A stretch of 64,000 nucleotides of DNA, taken from NCBI GenBank assembly GCA_029706075.1, contig JAINUG010000178.1, positions 1,268,630-1,332,629 on the forward strand, written 5' to 3'. The stretch is from Aldrovandia affinis. Its lineage: Eukaryota; Chordata; Actinopteri; Notacanthiformes; Halosauridae. A program made the position numbers and the translations under genes. The notes beneath the pieces are model-generated. The model was not told where the DNA came from, did no database searches, and saw only the letters and a program-made list of their open reading frames with translations. Below, piece after piece: positions 12,324 to 24,491 of this stretch; within the stretch, counting starts at the first letter, position 1, and each line of letters opens with the position of its first letter.

Positions 12324-12959
12324 TCTCCTTTCACTTTTATGCTGATGACAGTTGTACCTGTCACTCAAACCGAATGAACTTGTTGGCTGCTCTGTGTGAC
12401 TGCTTAACTAATATTGAAAGCTGGAGGTCTCAAAACATCATCCAGCTAATGAATTGAATTACTGAATTTTTGCCAATGAGCAATGGAAGTCTTGGCTCTC
12501 TTGCCCCTAATGTGAAATCCACTTCCAGAAACCTTACCGTAATTTGTTTTTCATCCCAATCTGAATTTGATGATCAACACGTAACAATCAGTTCAGTTAA
12601 TGTTTTTGCCAGTTAATAAGCATATCTAAAATCAGGCCAATTTCAGAAGCGGAGGACTGCTTTTATCATGCATCGTTTTATCTCATCTCTATTATTACAC
12701 GATAATAATCCTATAATAATTATCCTCTGTGCTTGTTTGAGCCGTCAAGCTCTGGCCCGACTCCAAGTAGCACAACGTTCGGTAGCTAGGCTGCTAATGA
12801 GAATTAAATGCCAATTTAGTTAAGAGTTGATTTTAAAATTCTATTCATTGCTCACAAAGCAATGCATAGCTTGCCACCTGAATATATCACTGAACACTTC
12901 AATCATCTGATGAGGCATTGTTTCCTGAAAACCAAAGGAGGCCGAGCTTTCTCTGTCAA

Positions 12960-13112
12960 AATGGTTCTGTGTGGCTCAGCAGGTGGAGCATGGCGTTGGG
13001 AACGCTTAGGTTGTGGGTTCGATTCCCTCTGGGACCACATATACTGAAAAATATATGCATTCGCTACTGTAAGTCGCTTTGGATAAAAATAATCTGCTAA
13101 ATGGCATATATT
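12960..13112 (+). mobile_element. tRNA-derived SINE (family B)
   Basis: Head ggctcagcaggtggagcatg, B-box ggttcgattccc, ctgggaccacatatactg, tail gtaagtcgctttggataaaa. Confidence 0.85.
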
Positions 13113-15297
13113 AAAGCTACCACACTACTAGGTAAAAAACTAACAAATGTTGCTACAACTTTAAGCATCTTTCCCAAGTAAACAGCCATATAGAACACTA
13201 GTGCTAAAGCGGGACAAAGTAGGTCGAATACGATAAGAATTAAATAAGTACAACAAGTAGCATTGGTGTTACCCAGCTGTTTAGAAAATGAAGCCCGTGC
13301 AATTGGTTGGAACAAAAAACATGGCGGACACACTGGCCCCCAGGCCTGGAGCTGGGCACCCCTGTTTTAAAGGGTCAAAAACAATACTGTTCTGACTGAT
13401 TATTTTCATTGTAGCCCTTGGCTATAAAAATTTAATGCAATGCATCTGATGCCTGTTTTTCTTTAACATTGTACCAATGCCTTTGCTATGTACCTGATAA
13501 ATATATAAATACATACATACATACATAAATTCCCAGTGGCTCAGTTAAAGGCAATATCTGGCCCAAAGTGGCAGAAAATGGAACTTCTCGTTTTTCTCTG
13601 ACAGGGGCCCTAGATCAATACATTACTGTAATCCCTTCTTAAACCAAAAGGAAGATACGTTCAATGCAAATTCAAAAAATCCTTCAACTCCATTAATACC
13701 TGACTAGCGTAATGCTTGCATTTCCTGTCCATTTCGTGTTACGGAAATGCATAAAAGCCACACTTCTTCTCCACGTCTCCTCCTGAGATGTATCGGATTA
13801 TGTTTGGGAGCAAAGATAGCATTATTGAAAAAGATCAAATTAGAGCTTTTTATTCTGTTGAAATCCACCAGGAACGGGTTGAATTGCTGCGAGATATACT
13901 GTACATATCGACTGGGACCCGGGCATCGTTGTCAGAAGTGCAAGTTTCTCCTGTAGATTAATGGATACGACATAAAAAAGCACAGACCCTGTAGCTACGT
14001 GTGTCTTCCTGGAAGGAGAAATGTTGTGGGAGACGAGAGAGCGTGAGGTTTTAACACCAGCAGTAGCCTGTCATTATCATCAGTTTGGACCATTTTGTGC
14101 TGTTGCCAGGAACAATGAACCAGACCACCCACTGTAAACTATAAATTGGTTGGCGACTAGAGCCCCCTTCAAAAGTTCAAATGATTAGCGCAGGAACTCG
14201 AAGCCCGCAGCCCAGCACCTAGGTGGGCGCAGCCGTGTAGGTAAGCGCATCGAGCGCAGAGACTTTGTTCTGCCAATGTAACGTGGGGCAGGATGAGGTC
14301 TCATGAGGCTTCAGCCCAAAATGGGCGGAGCTACCACACGGTATCAGTGGCTCACTGATTCGAACCAATTATCTTGACGTGCTGTGGAGCAAAACCACGT
14401 CACTGATTGGCAGTTAAATTGTAGCTCCACCCATTTACAGGGTTAATGAAAGCTCACTGTCCAATCACTACCTCAGGGAAAAACACAGTCCACCCCTCAG
14501 CCTGGGTAGTATTGTTTTGTTTTTTTGTGGGGGGTTGTTTGTGAACACATTTTTTCAAATTGTTTTTATTGTTTAAAAAAATATGTGCTTATTCAACCAG
14601 ATACAGGAATGCAAGGTACACTTTTCCCCCCCAACAAAAACTTGCCATGTTCATTCGGTTTGAGTGACAGTCTGTTCCTACCAACAGACTCTTACAACAA
14701 TATCAGACAGCTACTATAACCCCCTCCCCATGCAATAGAGCTTTAACTGCACCAGCACTGCCCCCCCCCCACAGGCCCCACAGACCCTATCAGTTTCATA
14801 TATATGTATGATATCAGGATGGCTCAGGGCCCAGTGATGCCAGGAGAGATGATCGGCAGGCTCATCTCCGTGCCAGTAGCTTTTTATATCTGCAGTGTGG
14901 AGCAGTCAGACAGAGTTCACTCCGTTCTGCCACAGAGGTCCAGATCGGGGCTGCCGACCCGGAGAAAAGGACAGTGCGTGAGCAGGGGAAAAGCGTGTGG
15001 CTGTTTCTGAAAATAAAACATTAAAAAGTGTGTGCATGTGCGTGTGGCTTGGGGAGCAAAGCTGCGACAACTTGCACAGTGATTTCTGTGTGGCCAGAAA
15101 GGACTTAAGGTGAGGGGTTATGATATCAGCCCCCCCCTCACTGCAAAGGTATGGGGGTCTGGGGGTACTGCACAGGTCTCGAAGGTTGTGTTCATGACTG
15201 CACCTAAACTTTGAAGGGACCACTCTAGTATGAAAGGAAATGCAGACGGAAACTTCGATAGGTTTATAGAGATATTTGTTATGCCAATACGTTATGA

Positions 15298-15441
15298 CAG
15301 GGTTCCTCAAATCATGGTCCCCATGGGGGCTGTTTTTCCACACTCCCTTTACCTGGGAGTCAATCAGTCGCACTAATTGTTCAATTACCTACCTTAGAAA
15401 AAAGAATACCAGCACCGGATTTGGATTCATGAGCAACCCTG
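15298..15441. mobile_element. hAT-like MITE, 144 bp
   Basis: Inverted ends cagggttcctcaaatc and its partner (cagggttgctcatgaatc on the other strand). The 13-bp direct repeat caatacgttatga borders it at 15285-15297 and 15442-15454. Related copies at about 32817 and 34439. Confidence 0.7.
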
Positions 15442-15470
15442 CAATACGTTATGATATATGAGCTAGCCCA

Positions 15471-15971
15471 GCGGTTCTCAAACTCTGTCCTGGAGCACCA
15501 CCGTGTACGCTGGTTTTCGTTCCAACCATAATTGCGATTCCTGAAGTGTAACGAGCTGTTAGTTGCTTTTAATTAAACACTTTTTATATCCGCTGAGGGA
15601 TGGTTTAACGTCACCCTCTTAATGCCACTTTATCTCAGAAACAGATTTGTGTTAAAATAATTCATATTCTATATAATTTAAGGGCTTTTAATCAGTCAAA
15701 TCGGCCCTCGAACAACTCATGCTTTCATTTTCTGTAATTTGCCGTGGCAAATGATTCCTTTTGAAAGGTTACAGTTTTAATTTATTTATTTTTAGACCTA
15801 CAGCTGAAATCAGCAGTCGTAAAGTGTGGACACCTGCTCATTAAAACTGTGCTTCAGCACAAAATTATGGAACCGAAACACGTTTTCAACAACCTTAATT
15901 AATCAAGAGCTTGGTTGGAAGGAAAACGGGCATATGCCGTGGTACCCCAGGACAGAGTTTGAGAGCCACTG
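15471..15971. mobile_element. hAT (Charlie-like) non-autonomous element, about 500 bp
   Basis: Ends cagcggttctcaaactctgt and acagagtttgagagccactg are inverted repeats of the common CAGTGGTTCTCAA hAT type. The interior resembles 37567-38722 and parts of 18731-24870. Confidence 0.7.
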
Positions 15972-16189
15972 GTCTTGGCTACTGCGTAGCCTACGGAAGA
16001 ATAGGGCCTCAATATTAACACTTTATTAGACAGACAGCAGAAAACCCACATTTAAACTTCACTAAACAATTTAAATAAATATAAAACAGTTTGAGTGCAA
16101 AGCTGGAATGTTTCTGACTCTACCGTCAAGTTATTTTACTTATGAACCTCCACGAGCAAGGGGAGAAGGACACTACTGATGTAACAGGA

Positions 16190-16308
16190 CGTGATTGGTC
16201 TAAACAACACCATCAGGGTCACGCGATTGATCTAAACAACACCATCAGGGTCACGCGATTGGTCTAAACAACACCATCAGGGTCACGCGGTTGGTCTAAA
16301 CAACACAA
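16190..16308. repeat. Minisatellite, 32-bp unit, about 4 copies
   Basis: Unit acgcgattggtctaaacaac plus accatcagggtc. Confidence 0.9.
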
Positions 16309-17029
16309 ACTCAAATGCATCAGCAATAAATTACCCACAGATTTTTAAGTGACACGGCCGGCCAATAGATTTTACTAAACATCTCAGCAGTGTTTTTAAA
16401 TGTTTTGATGGTTCTGAGGGTTAACCAGGGACATTTCTGGGGACAGATCCAGCAACGGGCAAGGCACTGAAATGGGGTGTATACACACTGTATTCATACT
16501 GTATTCACAGGCTTCAATTTAACACAGCTAATACACAGATCCCTGTCTTTAAGTTATTCGATGCATGAACATAATGATCTGTGTCCATCCATATCAGGAA
16601 ATATAAGCAAGAAAATAGCATTGACTATACAACAATTTAGCAAGCATATAAGCAAGAAATTAGCATTGAGTAGCATTTTTGTTAGTGTTAGAGCACCACT
16701 GCAAGTGGAACCTGGCATCTACTTCTGCAGGAGGATGCTGTCCAAGGAAACCGAGTCACACATCAAAGGACCCTGGTCAGAATTAATTCATGTTACCTTC
16801 AGGCTCTGCAGCTGGCTGCAGATTTTTACAGGTGAATAGGCCCCACCCCTCCAGAAGGAAGGGCATGGAACGAAAGGACTGCTCAAATAATGACCAATCA
16901 TCCCAACAGGTTTAAGGTTATTATTAATTATTTACGTCCAGCTTTCAGTTTGACCAAATTCTCTCTTCAGATTTTTGTTTTAAATAAAAGCTAAAAAGCT
17001 AGTGGCTGGGCATTCTTGAGTTCTTGAAC

Positions 17030-17205
17030 AGACAGGGCAAGTTCTGTCTCGGAGGAGGCGAATCATTGCCAGCCTCGGGGTATTAGCTTGTCCGGTAGTG
17101 ATGGGCGGCGGGCTCGTGGGAGAGGGCGAATCGAAAGAAATAGAGGGTGTAATTGGCCACCAAATTAGGAGGAGAAAAACAGGGAAAAAATCTGAAAACA
17201 AAACA
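17030..17205 (+). mobile_element. Family C SINE, 5'-truncated
   Basis: cagcctcggggtattagctt, gtgggagagggcgaatcgaa, tail gtaattggccaccaaatta. Confidence 0.7.
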
Positions 17206-17934
17206 TTTCAAGGAAAAATAATGCCCAGCCAAAGGAGCTTGTGTTGAATAGGCGCAAACGATATTCATGTATTTATGCTGCGCCGGAAACAGTTCGCAAT
17301 TAGACTGGAAAAGAATCGTTTTGTTTTTGTTCGGCTCTAACAAGCGTACCCAAACCCCGAAGGCTAGCTCCAGGATCTGTCGCCCGAAGGAGCGACCACC
17401 TCAAGGTGCCAAACATTTTTCACTTCAGCATTTTCACGACATAATAACTGAGAATAAATACATAATTTATACAGGAAAAACATCTCTCTTATTTCACACA
17501 CAATGCGAGGCTGTGAAGCTGACTAACCAGCCACGAGTGAAACATTACCCACCAATAGGCTAAATATTCTGGCTTGGTGTGGCGGCCAGACAGGTGAATA
17601 AAGCCAGCTTCTTGACCTTTCCCTCCCCCAGTGGATGAATCCCTCCCCCCCCCCTCCACAGACGTCTGTCTGGAGACGCACCTGAGTGCTTATGCAGTCG
17701 CTACACCTGGGAAACGCACGGATCGTTGCTCTCGCACACTCTGTGGCCACAGAACGTTCTGGCCTCGGCGTAAACGAGTTAAATGGAAAGACTGAGTCCT
17801 GTAACATTCGCAGGATGCACCGCGTGAAGCAGGGGGGGGTGGGCAAGAAGGTGTCGCATCCGTTTTCTGGATTTTCTGTGCTTCAGACCTCTGCTCTTAA
17901 TTATTTAATTAGCCCAATCGTTTTGCATACCTTT

Positions 17935-18096
17935 CGGGCATTTAGCACATCAAGAGCGACGTGCACAGTTTACATTTATTTTACGTGCAATCCCTTTACG
18001 TAGCTGGATATTTCACTGAAGCAGTTCAGGTTAAGTACCTTTGCACAAGGGTACGACGACAGTGCCCCGCCTGGGAATTGAACCCGCAACCTCCAA
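17935..18096 (-). mobile_element. Family A SINE
   Basis: Plus strand shows the reversed order: gcatttagcacatcaagagc, gctggatatttcactgaagc, aggttaagtacc, then gggaattgaacccgcaacct (B box on the minus strand). Confidence 0.75.
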
Positions 18097-18479
18097 ACAA
18101 TCATTTGTGTGAACTGAAATTTTAGCTGCATTTATTGATTAAGCTCAGGAATATCCAGCTGAAGACTGTTCCTGTGACCCTATGTGAAACCGTTTTACTG
18201 TGGGCTAATCAATGGGGGACCCGGCGTTGCCGTACACAGCTAATTAGCTAATAGAGCCAGGGTAATTGGTGGAATTAAACACCTGCACACACACACCTGC
18301 ATTGCCCAGCCCTGGTCTAAAGGTATTTCTTAAGCCCCTTTTTTACACAGGACTGGATACCCAGGTGGTTCTTCTTGGGTTTGCCTTTGGCATTTGGTAT
18401 TTGTTCAGGTTATCAAGGTTATGGAACGCGGGAAAAGCTGGTCCCGACCCGATAAATTCCCTGGGGTCTGCTTTGATGT

Positions 18480-18730
18480 GAAAGGGGCGCCCAGGTTTCA
18501 GCACTTACATGTGCTTTCTGCTTGTTGCTCCTTTTGGCCAGTGCTCCCTCGTAAAAGAGATAGACATCTCAATGGGATACACCTGGTTAAATAATGTGTA
18601 CCTTGCTGTGTTGTGATTTTTGTATTGTATTTTATGTTGTAACATGCTCTGCTGGCTGTTCTCTTGGCCAGGGCTCCCTTGTAAAAGAGACAGACATCTC
18701 AATGGGACTCACCTGGTTAAATAAAGGAGA
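18480..18730 (+). mobile_element. LINE-type 3' tail, partly duplicated
   Basis: Two similar stretches (cagtgctccctcgtaaaaga and cagggctcccttgtaaaaga), each followed by gacatctcaatggga and cctggttaaata. Confidence 0.45.
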
Positions 18731-18896
18731 AATTAATCAATAATATGGCTCATCATTCGAGTTAGCAGCACCAACCATGACTAACAAGCTAATTGTTTAA
18801 TTGTTTGTGATTAGGCACTATCAGTGTCTATTGGGGGATGATTTACCCTCTTAAAGTCATTATGTCAATAATATCAATAATAGCTATGCCTGCCAA

Positions 18897-18898
<2 letters not shown>

Positions 18899-18934
<36 letters not shown>

Positions 18935-18970
18935 TATATATATATACAATATATACTGAATATATATATA
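18899..18970. repeat. (TA)n microsatellite
   Basis: TA-rich run beside the Tc1 left end; a second TA run (20184-20218) lies at its right end. Tc1 elements insert at TA. Confidence 0.85.
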
Positions 18971-20186
18971 CACTCAGTGGCCACTTTATCAGGTACACCT
19001 GTACACCTGCTCGTTAATGCAATTATCTAATCAGCCAATCATGTGGCAGCAACTCAATGCATAAAAGCATGTAGACATGGTCAAGAGGTTCAGTTGTTGT
19101 TCAGACCAAAAATCTGAATGGGGAGGAAATGTGATCGAAGTGACTTTGACCGTGGAATGATTGTTAGTGCCAGACGGGGTGGTGTGAGTATCTCAGAAAC
19201 TACTGATTTCATGGGACTTTCACGCACAACTGAGTTTACACAAAATGGTGCGAAAAACAAAAAACATCCAGTGAGCGGCAGTTCCGTGGGCAAAAGCGTC
19301 TTGTTAATGAGAGAGGTCAGAGGAGAGTGGCCAGACTGGTTCAAGCTGACAGGAAGGCGACAGTAACTCAAATAGCCACGCGTTACAACAGTGGTATGCA
19401 GAAGAGCATCTCTGAACGCACAACACATTGAACCTTGAAGTGGATGGGCTACAGCAGCAGAAGACCACATCAGGTTCCACTCCTGTCAGATAAGGAACAG
19501 GAAAGTGAGGCTACAGTGGGCACAATCTCACCAAAACTGGTAAGTTGAAGATTGGAAAAACATCGCCTGGTCTGACAAATCTTGATTTCTGCTGCGACAT
19601 GCAAATGCTAGGGTCAGAATTTGGCGTAAACAATATGAATCCATGCTTCCATCCTGCCTTGTGTCAATGGTTCAGGCTGGTGGTGGTGGTGTAATGGTGT
19701 GGGGAATGTTTTCTTGGCACACATTAGGCCCCTTAATACCAATTGAGCATTGTTTAAATGCCACAGCCTACCTGAGTCTTGTTGCTGACCATGTGCATCC
19801 CTTCATAGCCACAGTCTACCCATCTTCTAATGGCTACTTCCAGCAGGATAATGCGTCATGTCACAAAGCACGTCATCTCAAGCTGGTTGCACGAACATGA
19901 CCATGATTTCACTGTACTCCAATGGCCTCCACAGTCACCAGATCTCAGTCCAATAGAACATCTTTGGGATTTGGTGGAACAGGAGATTCGCAACATGAAT
20001 GTGCAGCCAACAAATCTGTAGCAACTGCGTGATGCTATCATGTCCCCATGGACCAGAATCTCTGAGGAATGTTTCCAGCACCTTGTTGAATCCATGCCAC
20101 GAAAAATTCAGGCTGTTCTGGGGGCAAAGGGTGGTCCTACCCAGTACTAGAAAGGTGTACTAGAAAGGTGTACCCAATAAAGTGTA
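18971..20186 (+). mobile_element. Tc1/mariner transposon, nearly full length, inactive
   Basis: The left end reads cactcagtggccactttatc and aggtacacctgtacacctgc; the right end reads ggtgtacccaataaagtg. A transposase with MGRKCDRSDFDRGMIVSARR begins at 19118; later frames give GYFQQDNASCHKA (second catalytic D) and LQWPPQSPDLSPIEHLWDLV (catalytic E). The gene is broken by frameshifts near 19230-19620 and again before 19830, and by a stop at 20021, so it is a pseudogene. Sequence conservation looks high, suggesting a fairly recent arrival. Confidence 0.9.
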
Positions 20187-20217
20187 TATATTGTATACAT
20201 ATATATATATATATATA

Positions 20218-23200
20218 CAATGGAAATATAACAAAGTTTATTGGGGGTAAACTCACAATCAGGGGAATAAGGCAACCAGTCCAAATCCATAATCCATTTC
20301 CGTAGTGGTTGTTCATTTCCCAGGTCTTTATCCAATATGTCGTTCTCAGGACTCCACCGATAACAATTCAGGAAGTCAAAACAATCCAGTTCATACACAA
20401 ATCCAATCCAATAATAGCAAAACTGTCTTATCACAAATCCACCCTCCTCGCGTTTCCCATACGGTACTTAGCAACCGGCTAAGGGCAACGCCCCCTCTTT
20501 TATTCCTGAGAAGTCAGCTGTCAACGGTTTCCTGGTGCATCTCATTTCCTCTGGCCCTCCATATAAGGGGTTGGGGGTGGAGCCAGCACGTGGCCACATC
20601 TCCCCTCTATCACCATTCCCCGCACCTCCCCTGGCCGTCTGCCACACACCCTCTTCCTCAGCTCTGACGGGGAGGGAGGGGCAGTCTGACACCATAGGGT
20701 ATCCCTCCAGGTGAGGGCGTCGACATTCCCATGGGCCGCACCAGATCTGTGTAAGACAGAGAATACAAATGGTTGCAAAGACAAGAACCACTAAGTAACG
20801 TGGGCATTACTGTCTCTATTCCTGGCCATCCGTACTAACGGCGTATGGGCCATCACCAGGGTGAAATGCCGTCCCAATAGATAATACTTTAACGTTTCGA
20901 GTGCCCACTTCATTGCTAAGCACTCTTTTTCTCCCGTGGAATACTTTTGTTCCCTCTGTAACAGCTTTCGACTAATATACAGAATGGGGTGTTCTTCTCC
21001 CTCTTGCACTTGTGACAGGACAGCTCCCACCCCGGTTTCTGAAGCATCCATCTGTACCAGTAGTAGAGCATCCGTTTTAATTCCTGGAACGCCTCTTCTG
21101 TCCTTTCTGTCTACTCCACTCGGTCCAGCAGACGGATTTCTGTGAAATCCGTTAGAGGGCTGGCTAAAGAGGCAGTGAGGGATAAAGCGACGATAGTAAC
21201 TGGTTAATCCTACAAACGTGCATACTTGCTTTTTTGTGAGGGGGCGGGGCCAGTCCCAAATTGCTTCCAGTTTCCTTTCCTGTGGCTTGATACAACCCCT
21301 CCCGGCCGTGTACCCCAAGTATTCTGCCTCCTGTAGGCCCAGCCGACATTTATTGGGATTTGCCATGAGCTCCGCCCCCTGTAATGTCTGCAACACGGCC
21401 CGGACCTAGTCGAGGTAGGACTGCCACTCGTTCCCATGTACAACAATGTCATCTAGGTACGCTGCTGCGTACTGCCTATGGGGCCGGAGAATTCGGTCTA
21501 TCAAACGTTGAAACATGGCCGAGGTTCCATGTAGACCAAACGGTAGGGTTTTGTATTGGAATAGGCCGTCCAATGTGGCAAAAGCAGTCTTTTCTCGAGC
21601 TCTGGGAGCTAGTGATACCTGCCAGTAACCTTTGGTCAGATCTAGTGTGCCAATAAACCTGGCGGTTCCAAGTCTGTCTAATAGTTCATCAATCCGAGGC
21701 ATAGGATACGCATCACATTTCGATATCTCATTCAATTTCCTGAAGTTATTGCAGAATCATAGGGTGCCATCTGGTTTTGGCACCAATACAATTGGGCTAC
21801 ACCATTCACTATGTGATTGTTCGATTACCCCCGTGTCTACCATTATCTGTACCTCCGTCCTGACGGCTTCTCTTCTGTCTTCCGGTATGCGGTAGGGACA
21901 TAGTTCTACTATAGCTGTTGGATCAGCGTTGTGCGTCCCAGTTCCCTGAAAAACACGTTCTGGTGTCCGTCCACCAGTTCGTGCAGGTCCTGCTGCTGAG
22001 CTGGGCTCAACTGTTCCCCCAGTTGCACCTTCATAGGTGTGTTCTGACAGATAGCTGAGGGGGGACAGTGTACAGTACCTCATGGGAGTTCCACCGTTTC
22101 AACAGGTGAACATGATTCATGTTCATGATTCATATGCATAACATTTCGGCGCCCGGGCTGTCGGACCCGATAGTTCACTTCCCCTACTTTTTCAATAATC
22201 CCATAGTGCCATCTAGCCAAAAATTTATATTCCGACGTGGGGACTAACACCAACATCTTGTCTCCTGTTTGGAACTCCCTTGGCTGTGCTCCTCTGTTAT
22301 ACACGCGGGCTTGTGCATTCTGTGCTTCTTCCATGGGCCAAGCCAAGAAGGCTCCATAGTGTCTCCATCCCAGTCTGTCAGGAGTCTTGGAGTGACCCTG
22401 GACGACCAGCTGTGCTTCTCGGGCCACATTACAGCGATCACCCGGACCCGACCGTTCCTCACCCAAGAGGCCACACAACTCCTGGTCCAGGCCCTGGTGA
22501 TCTCGCGTCTGGACTACTGCAATTCCTTGCTGGCAGGCCTACCGGCCTGTGCCATCAAGCCACTGCAACTGGTCCAGAATGCTGCCGCACGTCTGGTGTT
22601 CAATCAACCCAAGTTCACACACGTCACCCCTCTACTTTCCTTTCTGCACTGGCTCGCCATCGCAGCATGCATTAAATTAAAATCCCTGATGCTAGCTTAT
22701 CAACCGGCTAGAGAAACTGCTCCCCCTTACCTCCAGTCACTCATCACTCCCTACACCCCAGCCAGACCCCTCCACTCAGCCTCCAATGGCAAACTGACTG
22801 CCCCATCCCTCCGGGTGCCCGGCAGCCACTCCTCACGGTCTCGTCTCTTCTCTGTCCTGACCCCTCGGTGGTGGAATGATCTTCTGATCTTCCGCGGTTC
22901 TGACTGCGGAATCACTTGCGATCTTCCGCAGGAGACTCAAGACCCACCTTTTCACTCTCCACTACCACTGAACACTGAATCTAGCCAATTGTCATCACCG
23001 CTGTCTACATGTTTATTATTGCTTTTGTATATGTATACTTGTACTAACCTTTTCCTTCCCGGTGTGACAGGTATGGTATGCAGCTGCCAACAACGATGTC
23101 TATCGCTGTATTACTGCACTGATCTCTTCCGCGAACAATGATTGATCATACCATGTATTAATGCACATCTTGTAAGTCACTCTGGATAAGAGCGTCTGCT

Positions 23201-24491
23201 AAATGCTTAAAATGTAAATGTAAATGTCTTATTTTTCTCCTTAGTGCAGGTGGTGGGTTCTGCCGTCAGCAGTTGTCCACTGCACAGGACCTCGAGTGCC
23301 GCCTGGTGTCCAACAACTAGTTCAACCAGCTGGTCCGCACTTTGCGGATTGGCTTGGTTAGCTAGTTTCTTAGCCTCAAAGGGGAGAGAGCGCAAAAATG
23401 TATCGACTACTATCCTCTCTATGCAGTTCATGGATAGGGGTTCGGCCGTTAACCAACTCCTGGATAGTCTAAATAAATCTGATATTTGCGATCGCTGGGA
23501 TCCCGTGGGTTCATAATTCCAATCATGGAATCGCTGCGCCCGGTGGATTAAGGTGAAACCATACCTTCTTAGAATTTCTTTCTTCAATACCTCATAATGG
23601 GCCACCTGTTCCGGGGTCAGATCCTGGTATGCTTTCTGGGCCATCCCGGCCTAAAATGGGGCATTCAGGCCCATTCTCCCAGACCGCTGTTCTTTCAAAC
23701 GCTTGAAGATACGCCTCAATGTCATCTGCCTCAGTGAGCTTCAGTGGGAAGAGGCTGCGACGGGAGGATGTGGCAGCGGTGAATCTGGCGGCATTGGCCG
23801 CGGTTAGCTCTGTTCTTATCAGGGCAGTCTGCTGACGTTGTTCTTCCATCAGTTCCCGATGCATTGTCTGTTGCGCTAAATTCACTTCAATCAGCTGTTT
23901 GATGAGCGCTTCCATTGTTTCCCGTGTCTGTTTGGTTATCTAACTATGGTCTTTCAACACAATGCACTGCCCGCATTGTCCACCAGATGTAGCGAGAACA
24001 GGGGTGTGGGGTTTCCACTCAACCAGGTTAGATAATGAAACACCACCTAAGATAGTCAATGGAAGTATAACAAGGTTTAGTGGGGGTAAACTCACAATAG
24101 GGAAGGGGGAATAAGGCAAACAGTCCAAATCCATAATTAATTTCCGTAGTGGTTGTTCATTTCACAGGTCTTTATCCAATATGTCGTTCTCAGGACTCCA
24201 CCGATAACAATTCAGTAAGTCAAAACAATCCAGTTCATACACAAATCCAATCCAATAATAGCAAAACTCTCTTATCACAAATCCACCCTCCTCGCATTTC
24301 CCATACGGTACTTAGCAACCGGCTAGGGGCAACGCCCCCTCTTTTATTCCTGAGAAGTCAGCTGTCAAGGGTTTCCTGGTGCATCTCATTTCCTCTGGCC
24401 CTCCATATAAGGGTTGGGGGCGGAGCCAGCACGTGGCCACATATCTCCCCTCTATCACCATTCCCCGCACCTCCCCTGGCCGTCTGCCACA
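20218..24491 (-). mobile_element. Ty3/Gypsy-type LTR retrotransposon fossil
   Basis: Minus-strand element with LTRs at about 20218-20646 (shortened) and 23988-24491; the LTRs look about 97% alike by eye, suggesting moderate to young age. Parts in order from the right: a gag region with SCAN-like sequence (about 23200-23915), an internal stretch interrupted by an L2 LINE (22346-23228), reverse transcriptase (about 21400-22080) and RNase H (about 20790-21390). A polypurine run lies just inside the left LTR. It is broken, with several breaks, and no integrase-length remnant is seen between RNase H and the left LTR. Confidence 0.88.
22346..23228 (+). mobile_element. L2 LINE, 5'-truncated, inserted in the LTR element
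   Basis: It encodes the C-terminal part of an L2-type ORF2: SVRSLGVTLDDQLCFSGHIT, ISRLDYCNSLLAGLPACAIK, NAAARLVFNQPK and FLHWLAIAACIKLKSLMLAY. The end is gtaagtcactctggataaga ... taaatgt. The frame is open for about 290 codons (22269-23141), so the insertion is not very old. Confidence 0.85.

Larger units (their letters stand above)
11180..12955 (+). mobile_element. L2/Rex-like LINE, reverse-transcriptase relic, split by insertions
   Basis: Translated pieces show RT hallmarks: LLDLSAAFDTIDHSVLIDR near 11370-11440, GSILGP at about 11490, HFYADDS at about 12330 and FKILFIAHKAMHSLPPEYI near 12830. The frame is disrupted, so it is dead. A foreign block at 11568-12323 interrupts it between two exact copies of tctcctttcacttt. 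Confidence 0.75.

Noticed and set aside
22269-23141. 290-codon frame as a possible host gene
   Set aside because: It is the end of an L2 LINE ORF2 (LDYCNSLLAGLP, LHWLAI), with the L2 3' tail directly after.
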